Below are positions 44,841-52,869 of a stretch of 64,000 nucleotides of DNA, piece after piece. The stretch covers positions 124,001-188,000 of the forward strand of contig DIJC01000020.1 in NCBI GenBank assembly GCA_002421005.1, read 5' to 3'. This stretch comes from Enterobacteriaceae bacterium UBA5654. GTDB lineage: Bacteria; Pseudomonadota; Gammaproteobacteria; Enterobacterales; Enterobacteriaceae. Under the pieces are notes generated by a model. It was not told the DNA's origin and made no database searches. It saw only the letters and a list, made by a program, of their open reading frames with translations. The position numbers and the translations under genes were made by a program. How positions within the stretch are numbered: position 1 is the stretch's first letter; the number at the start of each line of letters is the position of its first letter.

Positions 44841-46127
44841 ATGAAGATAGCAACGATGAAAACAGGTTTAGCCGCGTTGATGCTGGCCCCCGGTCTGGCG
44901 ATGGCTGCGCCAGCGGTGGCAGATAAAGCAGACAACGCTTTTATGATGATTTGTACTGCGCTGGTGCTGTTTATGACCGTGCCGGGGATCGCGCTGTTTT
45001 ACGGCGGCCTGATCCGTGGCAAAAACGTCCTTTCTATGCTGACCCAGGTCACCGTCACCTTCGCGCTGGTCTGCGTGCTGTGGGTGGTCTACGGTTACTC
45101 GCTGGCGTTTGGCGAAGGCAACAGCTTCTTCGGTAACTTTAACTGGGCGATGCTGAAAAATATCGAGCTGACGGCGGTGATGGGCAGCTTCTACCAGTAT
45201 ATTCATGTCGCGTTTCAGGGCTCGTTTGCCTGCATTACCGTCGGGCTGATTGTGGGCGCGCTGGCGGAACGTATTCGTTTTTCCGCGGTGCTGATTTTTG
45301 TGGTGGTCTGGCTGACGCTCTCCTACGTGCCGATCGCCCACATGGTGTGGGGCGGCGGACTGTTGGCTTCGCACGGCGCGCTGGATTTTGCAGGCGGGAC
45401 GGTGGTGCATATTAACGCCGCTATCGCCGGGCTGGTGGGCGCGTATCTGATTGGTAAACGCGTGGGCTTCGGCAAAGAAGCCTTCAAGCCCCACAACCTG
45501 CCGATGGTCTTCACCGGCACGGCGATCCTCTACGTGGGCTGGTTTGGCTTTAACGCTGGCTCTGCGAGCGCGGCTAACGAAATCGCGGCGCTGGCTTTCG
45601 TTAATACCGTGGTTGCCACGGCAGGTGCAATCCTTGCCTGGGTCTTCGGCGAGTGGGTTACGCGGGGTAAACCTTCTCTGCTGGGTGCCTGTTCCGGGGC
45701 GATTGCCGGGCTGGTTGGCGTAACGCCTGCCTGCGGTTACATCGGTGTCGGCGGTGCGCTGATCGTCGGGATCGCGGCAGGTCTGGCAGGGCTGTGGGGC
45801 GTGACCATGCTGAAACGTCTGCTGCGTGTGGACGATCCTTGCGATGTGTTCGGTGTTCACGGCGTTTGCGGTATTGTCGGCTGTATCCTGACCGGCATCT
45901 TTGCGGCGACCTCACTGGGCGGCGTGGGTTATGCGGAAGGCGTGACGATGGGTCACCAGGTGCTGGTGCAGCTGGAAAGTATTGCGATTACTATCGTCTG
46001 GTCTGCGGTCGTGGCCTTTATCGGCTACAAGCTGGCGGATATGACCGTCGGTCTGCGTGTCCCGGAAGAGCAGGAACGCGAAGGGCTGGACGTCAACAGC
46101 CACGGCGAGAATGCGTATAACGCATAA
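44841..46127 (+). CDS. amtB: Ammonium transporter AmtB
   Basis: 428 residues from the ATG at 44841, same as E. coli. Signal peptide (1-22, ending 'GLAMA-APAVADKAD') and 11 membrane helices. Conserved Asp and first pore His in 'SHGALDFAGGTVVHINAAIAG', second pore His in 'DVFGVHGVCGIVGC'. Conducts ammonium and is gated by GlnK, its operon partner. Confidence 0.99.
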   Translation: MKIATMKTGLAALMLAPGLAMAAPAVADKADNAFMMICTALVLFMTVPGIALFYGGLIRGKNVLSMLTQVTVTFALVCVLWVVYGYSLAFGEGNSFFGNFNWAMLKNIELTAVMGSFYQYIHVAFQGSFACITVGLIVGALAERIRFSAVLIFVVVWLTLSYVPIAHMVWGGGLLASHGALDFAGGTVVHINAAIAGLVGAYLIGKRVGFGKEAFKPHNLPMVFTGTAILYVGWFGFNAGSASAANEIAALAFVNTVVATAGAILAWVFGEWVTRGKPSLLGACSGAIAGLVGVTPACGYIGVGGALIVGIAAGLAGLWGVTMLKRLLRVDDPCDVFGVHGVCGIVGCILTGIFAATSLGGVGYAEGVTMGHQVLVQLESIAITIVWSAVVAFIGYKLADMTVGLRVPEEQEREGLDVNSHGENAYNA

Positions 46128-46140
46128 GATACGTTAATCA

Positions 46141-46164
46141 TTTCCCCCTCCCCGGAGGGGGAAA
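46141..46164. terminator. Bidirectional terminator between amtB and tesB
   Basis: 11-bp stem TTTCCCCCTCC / GGAGGGGGAAA with a CC centre, between convergent genes. Confidence 0.75.
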
Positions 46165-46169
46165 TGTGA

Positions 46170-47030
46170 CTAACCCCGGTTACGCATTACCCCTTCCTGC
46201 ACGGTAGACGCTACCAGCACCCCATCCTGAGTATAAAATTCCCCGCGTACAAACCCGCGCGCGCCAGAGGCAGACGTGCTTTCCACGCTATAAAGCAGCC
46301 AGTCGTTCAGACTGAACGGGCGGTGGAACCACATGGAGTGATCAATGGTTGCCACCTGCATTCCTTTTTCCAGAAAACCGACGCCGTGCGGCTGAAGCGC
46401 TACCGGTAAAAAGTTGAAGTCCGACGCATAGCCCAGCAAATACTGATGCACCCGCAGATCTTCCGGCATCGCGCCGTTAGCGCGCATCCATACCTGGCGA
46501 GTGGGTTCGGCAACGTGGCCTTTTAACGGGTTATGGAATTCGACCGGGCGGATCTCCAGCGGTTTATCACTGAGGAATTTGTCTTTCACCTGCGGGGGAA
46601 GCAGATGCGCCAGCGAGCGGGCAATATCAGTTTCTGATTTCAGTTCGTCCGGCGCGGGCGCGGGCGGCATGGTTTTCTGATGCTCATAGCCGGATTCCGG
46701 TGCCTGGAAAGAGGCCGTCATATAAAAAATCGGCTTGCCGTTTTGTATTGCGGCAACGCGGCGCGCGCTGAAGCTGTTTCCGTCGCGCAGCACTTCGACG
46801 TCATACACAATCGGTTTCTGGCTATCGCCGGGGCGCAGAAAGTAGCTGTGAAAAGAATGCACCAGCCGATCTTCGGGCACGGTTTCTTTGGCGGCATACA
46901 GTGCCTGACCCACTACCTGACCGCCAAAAACCTGGCGCAGACCTAAATCTTCGCTCTGGCCGCGAAAAAGTCCTTCTTCAATTTTTTCCAGATTTAATAA
47001 TGTCAGCAAATTGCTTAGCGCCTGACTCAT
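46170..47030 (-). CDS. tesB: Acyl-CoA thioesterase II
   Basis: 286 residues, same as E. coli. Double-hotdog thioesterase; the catalytic Asp lies in 'VATIDHSMWFHRPF' (Asp204), with Thr and Gln partners near 'SVESTSASGARGF' and the C-terminal 'STVQEGVMR'. Hydrolyses medium to long acyl-CoAs. Convergent with amtB. Confidence 0.98.
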   Translation of the reverse strand: MSQALSNLLTLLNLEKIEEGLFRGQSEDLGLRQVFGGQVVGQALYAAKETVPEDRLVHSFHSYFLRPGDSQKPIVYDVEVLRDGNSFSARRVAAIQNGKPIFYMTASFQAPESGYEHQKTMPPAPAPDELKSETDIARSLAHLLPPQVKDKFLSDKPLEIRPVEFHNPLKGHVAEPTRQVWMRANGAMPEDLRVHQYLLGYASDFNFLPVALQPHGVGFLEKGMQVATIDHSMWFHRPFSLNDWLLYSVESTSASGARGFVRGEFYTQDGVLVASTVQEGVMRNRG

Positions 47031-47074
47031 AGTTTTCCCCAGTTAATAAAAAGCGGTCGTGGTTACAGGCTGAT

Positions 47075-47191
47075 TATACCCGTCATACTGCAAGTTGCCT
47101 GTGCGTTGGCTGCGCTCACTTACCCCAGTCACAGCTCCCGGGGCTTCCCTCGCTTGCCGCCTGCATCCGATTCGAATTATTTAGGGTATTT
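47075..47191. repeat. ERIC element (shortened copy)
   Basis: On the minus strand the stretch starts TACCCTAAATAATTCGAATC, contains GGCGGCAAGCGAGGGAA, GACTGGGGTAAGTGAGCGCA and GCCAACGCACAGGCAACTTG, and ends TATGACGGGTATA. This is the enterobacterial repetitive intergenic consensus, normally about 127 bp; here about 117 bp because part of the central 'ACATAAGTAAG' region is missing. Located in the 324-nt gap between divergent tesB and ybaY. Confidence 0.85.
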
Positions 47192-47354
47192 AACTCAGAA
47201 TAGCAAGTGGTCGGACGGGTGCAAAAATCTGATTAACGGCCTGATTCCAGGCAAAAATAAGTGACATGTGCCACACTTAACCTCGTTGTCTTTCAGTTAA
47301 CCACTCATCTGGTGGGAATCTATCTCGCAGTGCATAGCGTATAAGGAGAACGTA

Positions 47355-47924
47355 ATGAAAGTCGTGCACATGTTAAGTGGTATTGCCGTAGCGGTTGCTC
47401 TGTCGGCCTGTGCTGATAAAAGCGCAGATATCCAGACGCCAGCGCTAAACCCAAATACTTCTGGTGTCGCCTCTAAGTCTGTCATACAGCAGCCAAACGT
47501 TTCTGGTACGGTGTGGATCCGTCAGAAAGTCGCTTTACCGCCTGATGCGGTGCTTACCGTGACGGTTTCTGATGCTTCGCAGTCTGATGCGCCATCGAAA
47601 GTGATCGCGCAGAAAGCGGTCCGTACTGACGGTAAACAGCCGCCGTACAGCTACATCCTGCCGTTTAACCCGGCGGATATTCAGCCGAATGCCCGCATTC
47701 TGCTGAGCGCCGCGATAACGGTTAAAGACAAACTGGTCTTTATTACTGATGGTGTGAAACCGGTTATCAATCAGGGTGGGACGAAAGTCGATCTGACGCT
47801 GGTACCGGTGCCGCAAACCGCCGTACCGTTGCAGTCCAGCGGTGGCGCAGCGACGACCGTGCCGTCAACGTCGCCGACGCAAATTACCCCGTCGGGCGCG
47901 ACGCCCGCACCAACCCAGTTCTGA
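47355..47924 (+). CDS. ybaY: YbaY family lipoprotein (glycoprotein/polysaccharide metabolism-like)
   Basis: 189 residues. Lipobox LSAC with Cys19 after 'MKVVHMLSGIAVAVALSAC'. The core (about 48-150) is a META/HSP-like lipoprotein domain ('VSGTVWIRQKVALPPDAVLTVTV'); the C-terminal 40 residues are Pro/Thr/Ser-rich. Function unknown; outer membrane localisation expected because Asp is not at +2 after Cys (Ala). AAGGAG before the ATG. Confidence 0.92.
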   Translation: MKVVHMLSGIAVAVALSACADKSADIQTPALNPNTSGVASKSVIQQPNVSGTVWIRQKVALPPDAVLTVTVSDASQSDAPSKVIAQKAVRTDGKQPPYSYILPFNPADIQPNARILLSAAITVKDKLVFITDGVKPVINQGGTKVDLTLVPVPQTAVPLQSSGGAATTVPSTSPTQITPSGATPAPTQF

Positions 47925-47958
47925 TGTTAACGCCCTCATCCTTACGGGTGGGGGCGAT

Positions 47959-48270
47959 TTAATATCGCCATCGATAATGCTGTAAATCAATCTGCCCGTT
48001 CCCCGACACCTGCACACCCTCTGCCAGCAACGCCTGTCTTTGCCGCTGAAGATCCGGTCCGGTTAATGAAATCGCCCCGTGACGGTTAACCACCCGGTGC
48101 CACGGCAGCGTCGAGCCTTCCGGTAAGCGCTTAAGCACGCCGCCAACCTGTCTTGCCGCACGCGGTGATCCCGCCAGCCGCGCCACATCGCCATAGGTCG
48201 TGACGTAGCCTTCTGGGATTGAGGAAACAATCTGCCAGACGCGCTGCGGGAATGAGTCTTCAGGATCCAT
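47959..48270 (-). CDS. ybaZ: Alkyltransferase-like protein Atl (YbaZ)
   Basis: 103 residues; the E. coli protein has a longer N-terminus, but here 'MDPEDSFPQRVWQIVSSIP' begins with the conserved part. It has the Ogt/Ada DNA-binding fold, but the active Cys of 'PCHRV' is Trp ('LPWHRVVNRHG'), so it binds O6-alkylguanine without repairing it and hands it to nucleotide excision repair. Convergent with ybaY across a short hairpin (47932-47956). Confidence 0.93.
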   Translation of the reverse strand: MDPEDSFPQRVWQIVSSIPEGYVTTYGDVARLAGSPRAARQVGGVLKRLPEGSTLPWHRVVNRHGAISLTGPDLQRQRQALLAEGVQVSGNGQIDLQHYRWRY

Positions 48271-48393
48271 AATGCGTTCCTTAGTGTGGAGGGGAATAGC
48301 ATAAACGGTGCCGGGAAGCGTGGGAAGATAAGGTGGTGTAGCCTGAATGACGGGGAAGTGATTTTCCCCGTCATGAGTGCGGCTTGCGGTTAA

Positions 48394-49830
48394 TTAAGCG
48401 GGTTGGGTGACATAGCGGGTGCCAAAACTCGTCCAGCGGGGGATGATGGCAAAGATAATGGCTAACGCCAGGCATGACAGATTAAACAGCACATACGGCG
48501 CGTAATCCATCGTCGCCACACCGAGGGTTTTCGCCATAAACATCCCGGATATCGTCCACGGAAACAGCCCTTCCAGCAGGGTGGCCCCGGATTCCATCGC
48601 CCGCGACATATTGACCATATGGAGTTTTTTCTCCCGGTAGCAGGGGTCATACATGCTCTTGACGATAAAGAAGCTGATCACCGCATTGCCGGTGCAGGCC
48701 ACCAGGAGCGAACTGGTGCCGATAGTGGCGAGGATCGTTCGCGTAACGGTGTGGAGCTTCTTCACCAGCCTGCTGAGGATCACCGCCAGGGCACCCGATA
48801 CGTCCAGCGCCGAGGCGAATATAAATGCACACAGCATGACCACAATCGGGCCGGTCATCGAGTACATCCCGCCCCGGTTCAGCAGCACATTAATATTGTT
48901 GGCCGTGGCCTGGTCCAGCGCTATCGTCTGTATGCCAGGCAGCATCTCCGATTTAAAGCCGTTGATGGCCGCACTGATAATGTCGGGAAGCGTAATGGCC
49001 TGAAACAGCACCGCCAGCACGATGCTGGACAGGGCCGAGGCAACCAGCACAATCACCGAGTCCCATTTTTTGATAGCACCCACAAAGACCAGCAGCGCCG
49101 GGCAGAGCAGCAGCGGGCTTAGCCAGAACAACTGCGACAGCGCCAGTTTCATCACCGCAATCGCCGCCATCTGTCCATCGGTGCCGCTCTGGAGGTGACT
49201 GCCCAGCACATAAAATCCGCCGCAGGCAATAGCAAAAGCGGGCAGGGCGGTATAGAGCATATTGCGGATGCTCTGGTACAGGTCAGCCCCGGCAGCAATA
49301 GCGGCCATGTTGGTGGTGTCGGAGAGCGGCGAGAGCTTGTCGCCGAAATAGGCTCCCGATATCACCGCGCCTGCGGTCACTGGCAGCGACACGTTCATCG
49401 CCGAGGCGACGGCCATCAGCGCCACGCCGATGGTGCCCGCCGTTCCCCATGAGGTGCCGGTAAAGGTGGAGATGCAGACCGTGACCAGAAACGCGGTCAG
49501 GTACAGGTACGCCGGATTGATGGCGGCCAGCCCGTAATACACCATCAGGGGAATAGTGCCGGAAACCATCCAGCAGCCAATCAGCATCCCGATGGACAGC
49601 AGGATAAGAATGGCTGGCACCGCATCTTTAATTTTCCCCACCAGGGCTTTCATCACCTTATTCCAGCCTCCGCCGTAGTAACGGGCGTAGAAACAGGTGA
49701 CGATGGTGATGCAGATTAACGTGAACTCGACCGGATAATTCAGCAGGCCGATACCGGCGGCAAAGAGAATAAAGATCACCGCCAGCAGACCGAGGGCGGA
49801 ACCGAATGACGGCGCTTTTTGGGCATCCAT
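48394..49830 (-). CDS. NhaC-family Na+/H+ antiporter-type transporter
   Basis: 478 residues, about 11-12 hydrophobic segments. Family features: 'FTGTSWGTAGTIGVALMAVA', 'SGAYFGDKLSPLSDTTNMAA', and 'TGNAVISFFIVKSMY'. Most annotated members exchange Na+ for H+ or an organic anion. Its start codon overlaps the stop of the upstream PLP enzyme by 1 nt (TAATG), so the two are made together. I infer that it moves the substrate or product of that enzyme. Not present at this place in E. coli. Confidence 0.85.
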   Translation of the reverse strand: MDAQKAPSFGSALGLLAVIFILFAAGIGLLNYPVEFTLICITIVTCFYARYYGGGWNKVMKALVGKIKDAVPAILILLSIGMLIGCWMVSGTIPLMVYYGLAAINPAYLYLTAFLVTVCISTFTGTSWGTAGTIGVALMAVASAMNVSLPVTAGAVISGAYFGDKLSPLSDTTNMAAIAAGADLYQSIRNMLYTALPAFAIACGGFYVLGSHLQSGTDGQMAAIAVMKLALSQLFWLSPLLLCPALLVFVGAIKKWDSVIVLVASALSSIVLAVLFQAITLPDIISAAINGFKSEMLPGIQTIALDQATANNINVLLNRGGMYSMTGPIVVMLCAFIFASALDVSGALAVILSRLVKKLHTVTRTILATIGTSSLLVACTGNAVISFFIVKSMYDPCYREKKLHMVNMSRAMESGATLLEGLFPWTISGMFMAKTLGVATMDYAPYVLFNLSCLALAIIFAIIPRWTSFGTRYVTQPA

Positions 49831-51056
49831 TATTCTTCTCCTTGCTGCAGATCCGCGATGGCGGTAAAGGCCGCGTCGAGGTCGGCGATCAGCAGCGCCG
49901 GGCTTTCCTGGCCGACAGACAAGCGGATCAGGCCGGGGGCGATATTGTCAGCGGCAAGCGCCGACGCGTTGTCGCCCCGGTTGGGGGAGATAATCAGGCT
50001 TTCATAGCCGCCCCAGCTACAGCCGATTTTAAACACCCGGCAGGCGTCGATAAACCGTTTCACCCGCGCAAAATTGCCGTCGCGAATTTCAAAGGAAAAC
50101 AGCCCGGAAAATCCCAGCATCTGTCGGCGGATAAGCGCCTGCTGCACCGGCGTTGCCAGACTGGGATGGCGGATATTGTCCACCTCCGGGCGGGTTTTCA
50201 GGTACTCAATCACCTGCAACGTATTCTCCTGATGGCGCTGCATCCGCACCGGCAGGGTACGCAGCCCTCGTAACAGCAGCCAGGCGGCGAACGGCGACAG
50301 CACCGCGCCCAGTAGCTGGTGGGAGAAATCGCGGATGGCGGTCATTCGTTGGTGAGAGGTGATCACCGCCCCGGCGATTAAATCGCTGTGACCACCGAGA
50401 TATTTGGTGCAGGAGTGAATGACGATGTCGAAGCCGAGCGTCAGCGGCTTTTGAAACAGCGGCGTGGCCCAGGTGTTATCGATAACGGTGGTAATATTGT
50501 GCGCCCTGGCAAGCGCAGCGATGGCCGTCAGGTCAACCATGTTCATGGTCATGGTGCCGGGGGACTCGGTATAAATGACGCGCGTATTGGGTCTGATATA
50601 GCGGGCGATCTCCTCCGTCGTGCCTGTTAGCGCCAGGTCATAGCGGACGTTGAATCTGTCTGCCATTTGTTTGACCAGCGCCAAAGCCGGGCCATAGACA
50701 TTGTTGGCGAGGATAATATGATCCTCGCTGCGCAGGTTAGCCATCAACACCGCGCTGATGGCCCCCATCCCTGAAGCAAAACAGCGGCAGGCCTCGCCGC
50801 GCTCAAGCCTTGCCAGCTTTTCCTCCACCATCTGGACCGTCGGATTTAACCCGCGCGAGTAAATATAGCGATCGGCCTCATGCTGCATATCATCGCAGTA
50901 GGCCTGGTAGTTTTTCTGCACAAACAGGCTGGTCTGGATAATGGGTGGACTGACCGCCCCAAAGTAGCGCTCATGCGGCTCATCCAGCCCGGAACAGGCC
51001 AGATTATCGTCGGTGGCAAAATCCGCGTTTTTAAGAAGCATATTGCTGATTTCCAT
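49830..51056 (-). CDS. Cys/Met-metabolism PLP-dependent enzyme (cystathionine gamma-synthase / beta-lyase / methionine gamma-lyase type)
   Basis: 408 residues from the ATG at 51056 (AAGGGA 7-8 nt upstream); a 65-residue in-frame extension has no homology and is rejected. 'RYIYSRGLNPTVQMVEEKLA', 'FASGMGAISAVLMANL' and the PLP-Lys segment 'VIHSCTKYLGGHSDLIAGAV' mark the trans-sulfuration fold I family. The reaction (beta-lyase, gamma-lyase or other) cannot be decided from sequence. Co-expressed with an NhaC-type transporter and probably controlled by the divergent XRE gene. Confidence 0.88.
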   Translation of the reverse strand: MEISNMLLKNADFATDDNLACSGLDEPHERYFGAVSPPIIQTSLFVQKNYQAYCDDMQHEADRYIYSRGLNPTVQMVEEKLARLERGEACRCFASGMGAISAVLMANLRSEDHIILANNVYGPALALVKQMADRFNVRYDLALTGTTEEIARYIRPNTRVIYTESPGTMTMNMVDLTAIAALARAHNITTVIDNTWATPLFQKPLTLGFDIVIHSCTKYLGGHSDLIAGAVITSHQRMTAIRDFSHQLLGAVLSPFAAWLLLRGLRTLPVRMQRHQENTLQVIEYLKTRPEVDNIRHPSLATPVQQALIRRQMLGFSGLFSFEIRDGNFARVKRFIDACRVFKIGCSWGGYESLIISPNRGDNASALAADNIAPGLIRLSVGQESPALLIADLDAAFTAIADLQQGEE

Positions 51057-51082
51057 AGTTAATTCCCTTTTATGTAGCGTAT

Positions 51083-51129
51083 GGCAGGCCGGACAACGCG
51101 TAGCGGTGCCCGCAGGCGTTCTGCGCCTG
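51083..51129. repeat. REP-like palindromic stretch upstream of the PLP gene
   Basis: GCCGGACAACGCGTAGCGG resembles the conserved half of enterobacterial REP elements, and is followed by a perfect CAGGCG-TTCTG-CGCCTG hairpin (51113-51129). It lies in the leader between the small ORF and the PLP gene. Confidence 0.45.
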
Positions 51130-51160
51130 TAAATTTTTGATCGTGATAAACGTGAAAGGC

Positions 51161-51298
51161 TTAAGCCGTACGCGCGGGGCGTGGCGGCCCGGTTTTCACG
51201 GTGAGGATGAAATGCGGAAGACAGGCGGCAGGGAAGAGGGTTAACGGACACTCTCCTGCAGCCGTCAGGGAGACGGGCATTGGTGGCTCAGTGGGCAT
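51161..51298 (-). CDS. Possible 45-residue leader ORF upstream of the PLP/NhaC operon
   Basis: ATG at 51298 with AGGAAAG about 8 nt upstream. The product is Pro-rich (9 Pro) with two Cys ('GECPLTLF', 'AACLPHF') and ends 'PPRPARTA'. It has no signal peptide and no homologue I recognise. Position between the regulator and the enzyme operon, and Cys/Pro content, suggest a translated leader acting in attenuation of a sulfur amino-acid operon. This is inference; it may be a chance ORF. Confidence 0.35.
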   Translation of the reverse strand: MPTEPPMPVSLTAAGECPLTLFPAACLPHFILTVKTGPPRPARTA

Positions 51299-51446
51299 AA
51301 ACAACTTTCCTTTCAGGCGGCGTTGGTTAATGCGTCCTGTCACTCACGGCGCGGGGCGTAATGCCCCGGAGTCAGGGGGTTCTTTTGGGGGAGCGGGTAT
51401 CAGCCTGGTGGGGCTTTCCGTTTACCTCTACCCTTTAAAGCGGGGC

Positions 51447-51469
51447 GATTATCCCGTTTTGGGATAATC
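51447..51469. promoter_or_regulatory. Operator-like inverted repeat before the XRE gene
   Basis: Perfect 9-bp arms GATTATCCC / GGGATAATC separated by GTTTT. A second, imperfect copy (ATATTCG-ATTTT-GGGATAT) lies 31 nt further on (51483-51503), just before the XRE start. Probably the binding sites of the XRE regulator. Confidence 0.6.
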
Positions 51470-51517
51470 CTGTAAATGGCTGATATTCGATTTTGGGATA
51501 TATATCGGATCATACCT

Positions 51518-51745
51518 ATGTCATCTATTTATTCTGATGAATATCAGTTGGTTATAAAAATCCTCCGCAACGCAAGGCGTGAAAGGGGGTTGACGCAGGC
51601 AGCGGTCGCTTCTCAGTTGGGAAAAAAACAGTCGTTTGTCGCAAAAGTTGAGGGGGGAGAGAGGCGGCTGGATATCGTGGAGTTCGTGCATATCTGTCGC
51701 TTATTAGCTATCGATCCGTGCGTGATTCTCAATGAAATGAAATAG
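51518..51745 (+). CDS. XRE-family helix-turn-helix transcriptional regulator
   Basis: 75 residues from the ATG at 51518; the frame is open from 51476 but that part overlaps the second operator-like repeat. HTH_3 domain spans most of the protein ('ARRERGLTQAAVASQLGKKQSFVAKVEGGERRLDIVEF' region, about 17-54). Small single-domain regulator without an effector domain. Divergent from the PLP/NhaC operon, 461 nt away. No partner toxin gene is visible. Confidence 0.85.
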   Translation: MSSIYSDEYQLVIKILRNARRERGLTQAAVASQLGKKQSFVAKVEGGERRLDIVEFVHICRLLAIDPCVILNEMK

Positions 51746-51909
51746 GCGATTGAGTCTCTGCCCTGGCGGGGGCCGTGCCTGCGCGGTGCCGGACTGGCGA
51801 TGACGCTGCCTGGCCTGCGCAATAAACCAGCATCCGGTTGCCCCTGGCTTGCAATTGCCGACCACAGCAGTGATAATGCGCCTGCGCGTTGGTTAACAAC
51901 GCTCTCAAT

Positions 51910-52023
51910 GGGGGCTCTGTTGGTTCTCCCGCAACGCTACTCTGTTTACCAGGTCAGGTCCGGAAGGAAGCAGCCAGAGCAGATGACGTGTGTGCCGGGA
52001 TGTAGCTGGCAGGGCCCCCACCC
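51910..52023 (+). ncRNA. ffs: 4.5S RNA, the SRP RNA
   Basis: 114-nt match to E. coli 4.5S RNA, from GGGGGCTCTGTTGG to GGGCCCCCACCC. The ends pair to close the rod (GGGGGCTCTG with CAGGGCCCCC), and the conserved Ffh-binding internal loops 'GTCAGGTCCGGAAGGAAGCA' are intact. One variable stretch differs (CAGAGCAGATGACGTGTG). It binds Ffh to form the signal recognition particle. Confidence 0.97.
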
Positions 52024-52277
52024 AATTCTGCAAAGCCATTTTTCCGCGTTAAACCGGTTTCTTCATCAATTCAAAACTGTCGCGCCTTCAGATTATTTAT
52101 TTCTTAATCCGGTAATCATATTTTATTGTCACGGAAACGCAGTAAATCCTTCATCCTTTTGTCATAAAAGCCCGGCAGAATAATAATGGGATTAGATTTC
52201 GGGATAAAGCATTCAGATAATTTATCTACCCAACGATAACTCACTTTTTATATTACCTGCCACGGGAAGCGTTAACC

Positions 52278-52526
52278 ATGACCCATGTAGTCCTGAATGT
52301 CAAAATTGATGAAACGCTTAAAGACAGGCTTCGTCAGTATGCAGAAGCAAATAATGAAAACTTAAGCACGACCACGGAAAAGCTACTGATCACGGCATTT
52401 GACGTCGTTGATGATGCGGATATCCAGGAAGATGACATCGACAGTCAGCACACTGAAGAAGAGCCATCCCCGCTGACTTCTAAAGAAATCAAAGCATTAC
52501 GAAAAATCCTCAAGAAGAAAAAATGA
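52278..52526 (+). CDS. Small ribbon-helix-helix-like protein
   Basis: 82 residues. Residues 3-42 fit a ribbon-helix-helix DNA-binding fold (beta strand 'VVLNVKID', helix 'ETLKDRLRQYAEANN', helix 'LSTTTEKLLITAFD'). An acidic stretch (44-65) and a Lys-rich tail ('KALRKILKKKK') follow. The last 4 nt overlap the start of the next gene (ATGA). AT-rich surroundings unlike neighbouring genes suggest transfer. Could be an antitoxin or repressor of the pair; not recognised as a named family. Confidence 0.65.
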   Translation: MTHVVLNVKIDETLKDRLRQYAEANNENLSTTTEKLLITAFDVVDDADIQEDDIDSQHTEEEPSPLTSKEIKALRKILKKKK

Positions 52527-52738
52527 AACCACAAACGTCGGTAGCGCGAAATTATAAAGAGGCCTGCGAGTTGCTACGCTCCGGGAATGTGAAACAGGTT
52601 CGTCTTAACTGGAATGTGGGTAGCGATGAGTTTTTTCGTATTGCGTCAGACTGGTGCGATACCGGCGCAAAAATTAAAAAAGAGGGCGGCAGTTTTATTA
52701 TCTCGCTGAAGGGATTCCCCATTCCTCCCCAGTTATAA
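52523..52738 (+). CDS. Unknown small protein overlapping the RHH-like gene
   Basis: 71 residues, no homologue recognised. Predicted alternating helix ('NYKEACELLRSGN') and strands ('QVRLNWNV', 'GSFIISLKGF'), basic overall, no membrane segment or signal. The ATG lies in the stop codon of the upstream gene, so the two are translated as a unit, as in toxin-antitoxin pairs. No catalytic motif is seen. Function unknown. Confidence 0.6.
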   Translation: MKPQTSVARNYKEACELLRSGNVKQVRLNWNVGSDEFFRIASDWCDTGAKIKKEGGSFIISLKGFPIPPQL

Positions 52739-52869
52739 TACCGCGTCATTAAAGTGAAATTATTCACGGCGATAATGACCGCAATAAGAAAGCGATATGA
52801 CCACCTCATCTTGTACAGGGAAGAAATTTAAGGCGGGCCGCGAGGTCCGCCGTTATTTTATTTGCTGAT

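Noticed and set aside
51476..51517. Earlier start for the XRE regulator
   Set aside because: It would place coding sequence over the second operator-like repeat, and the extra residues do not add to the helix-turn-helix domain. No stronger ribosome site decides it, so some doubt remains.
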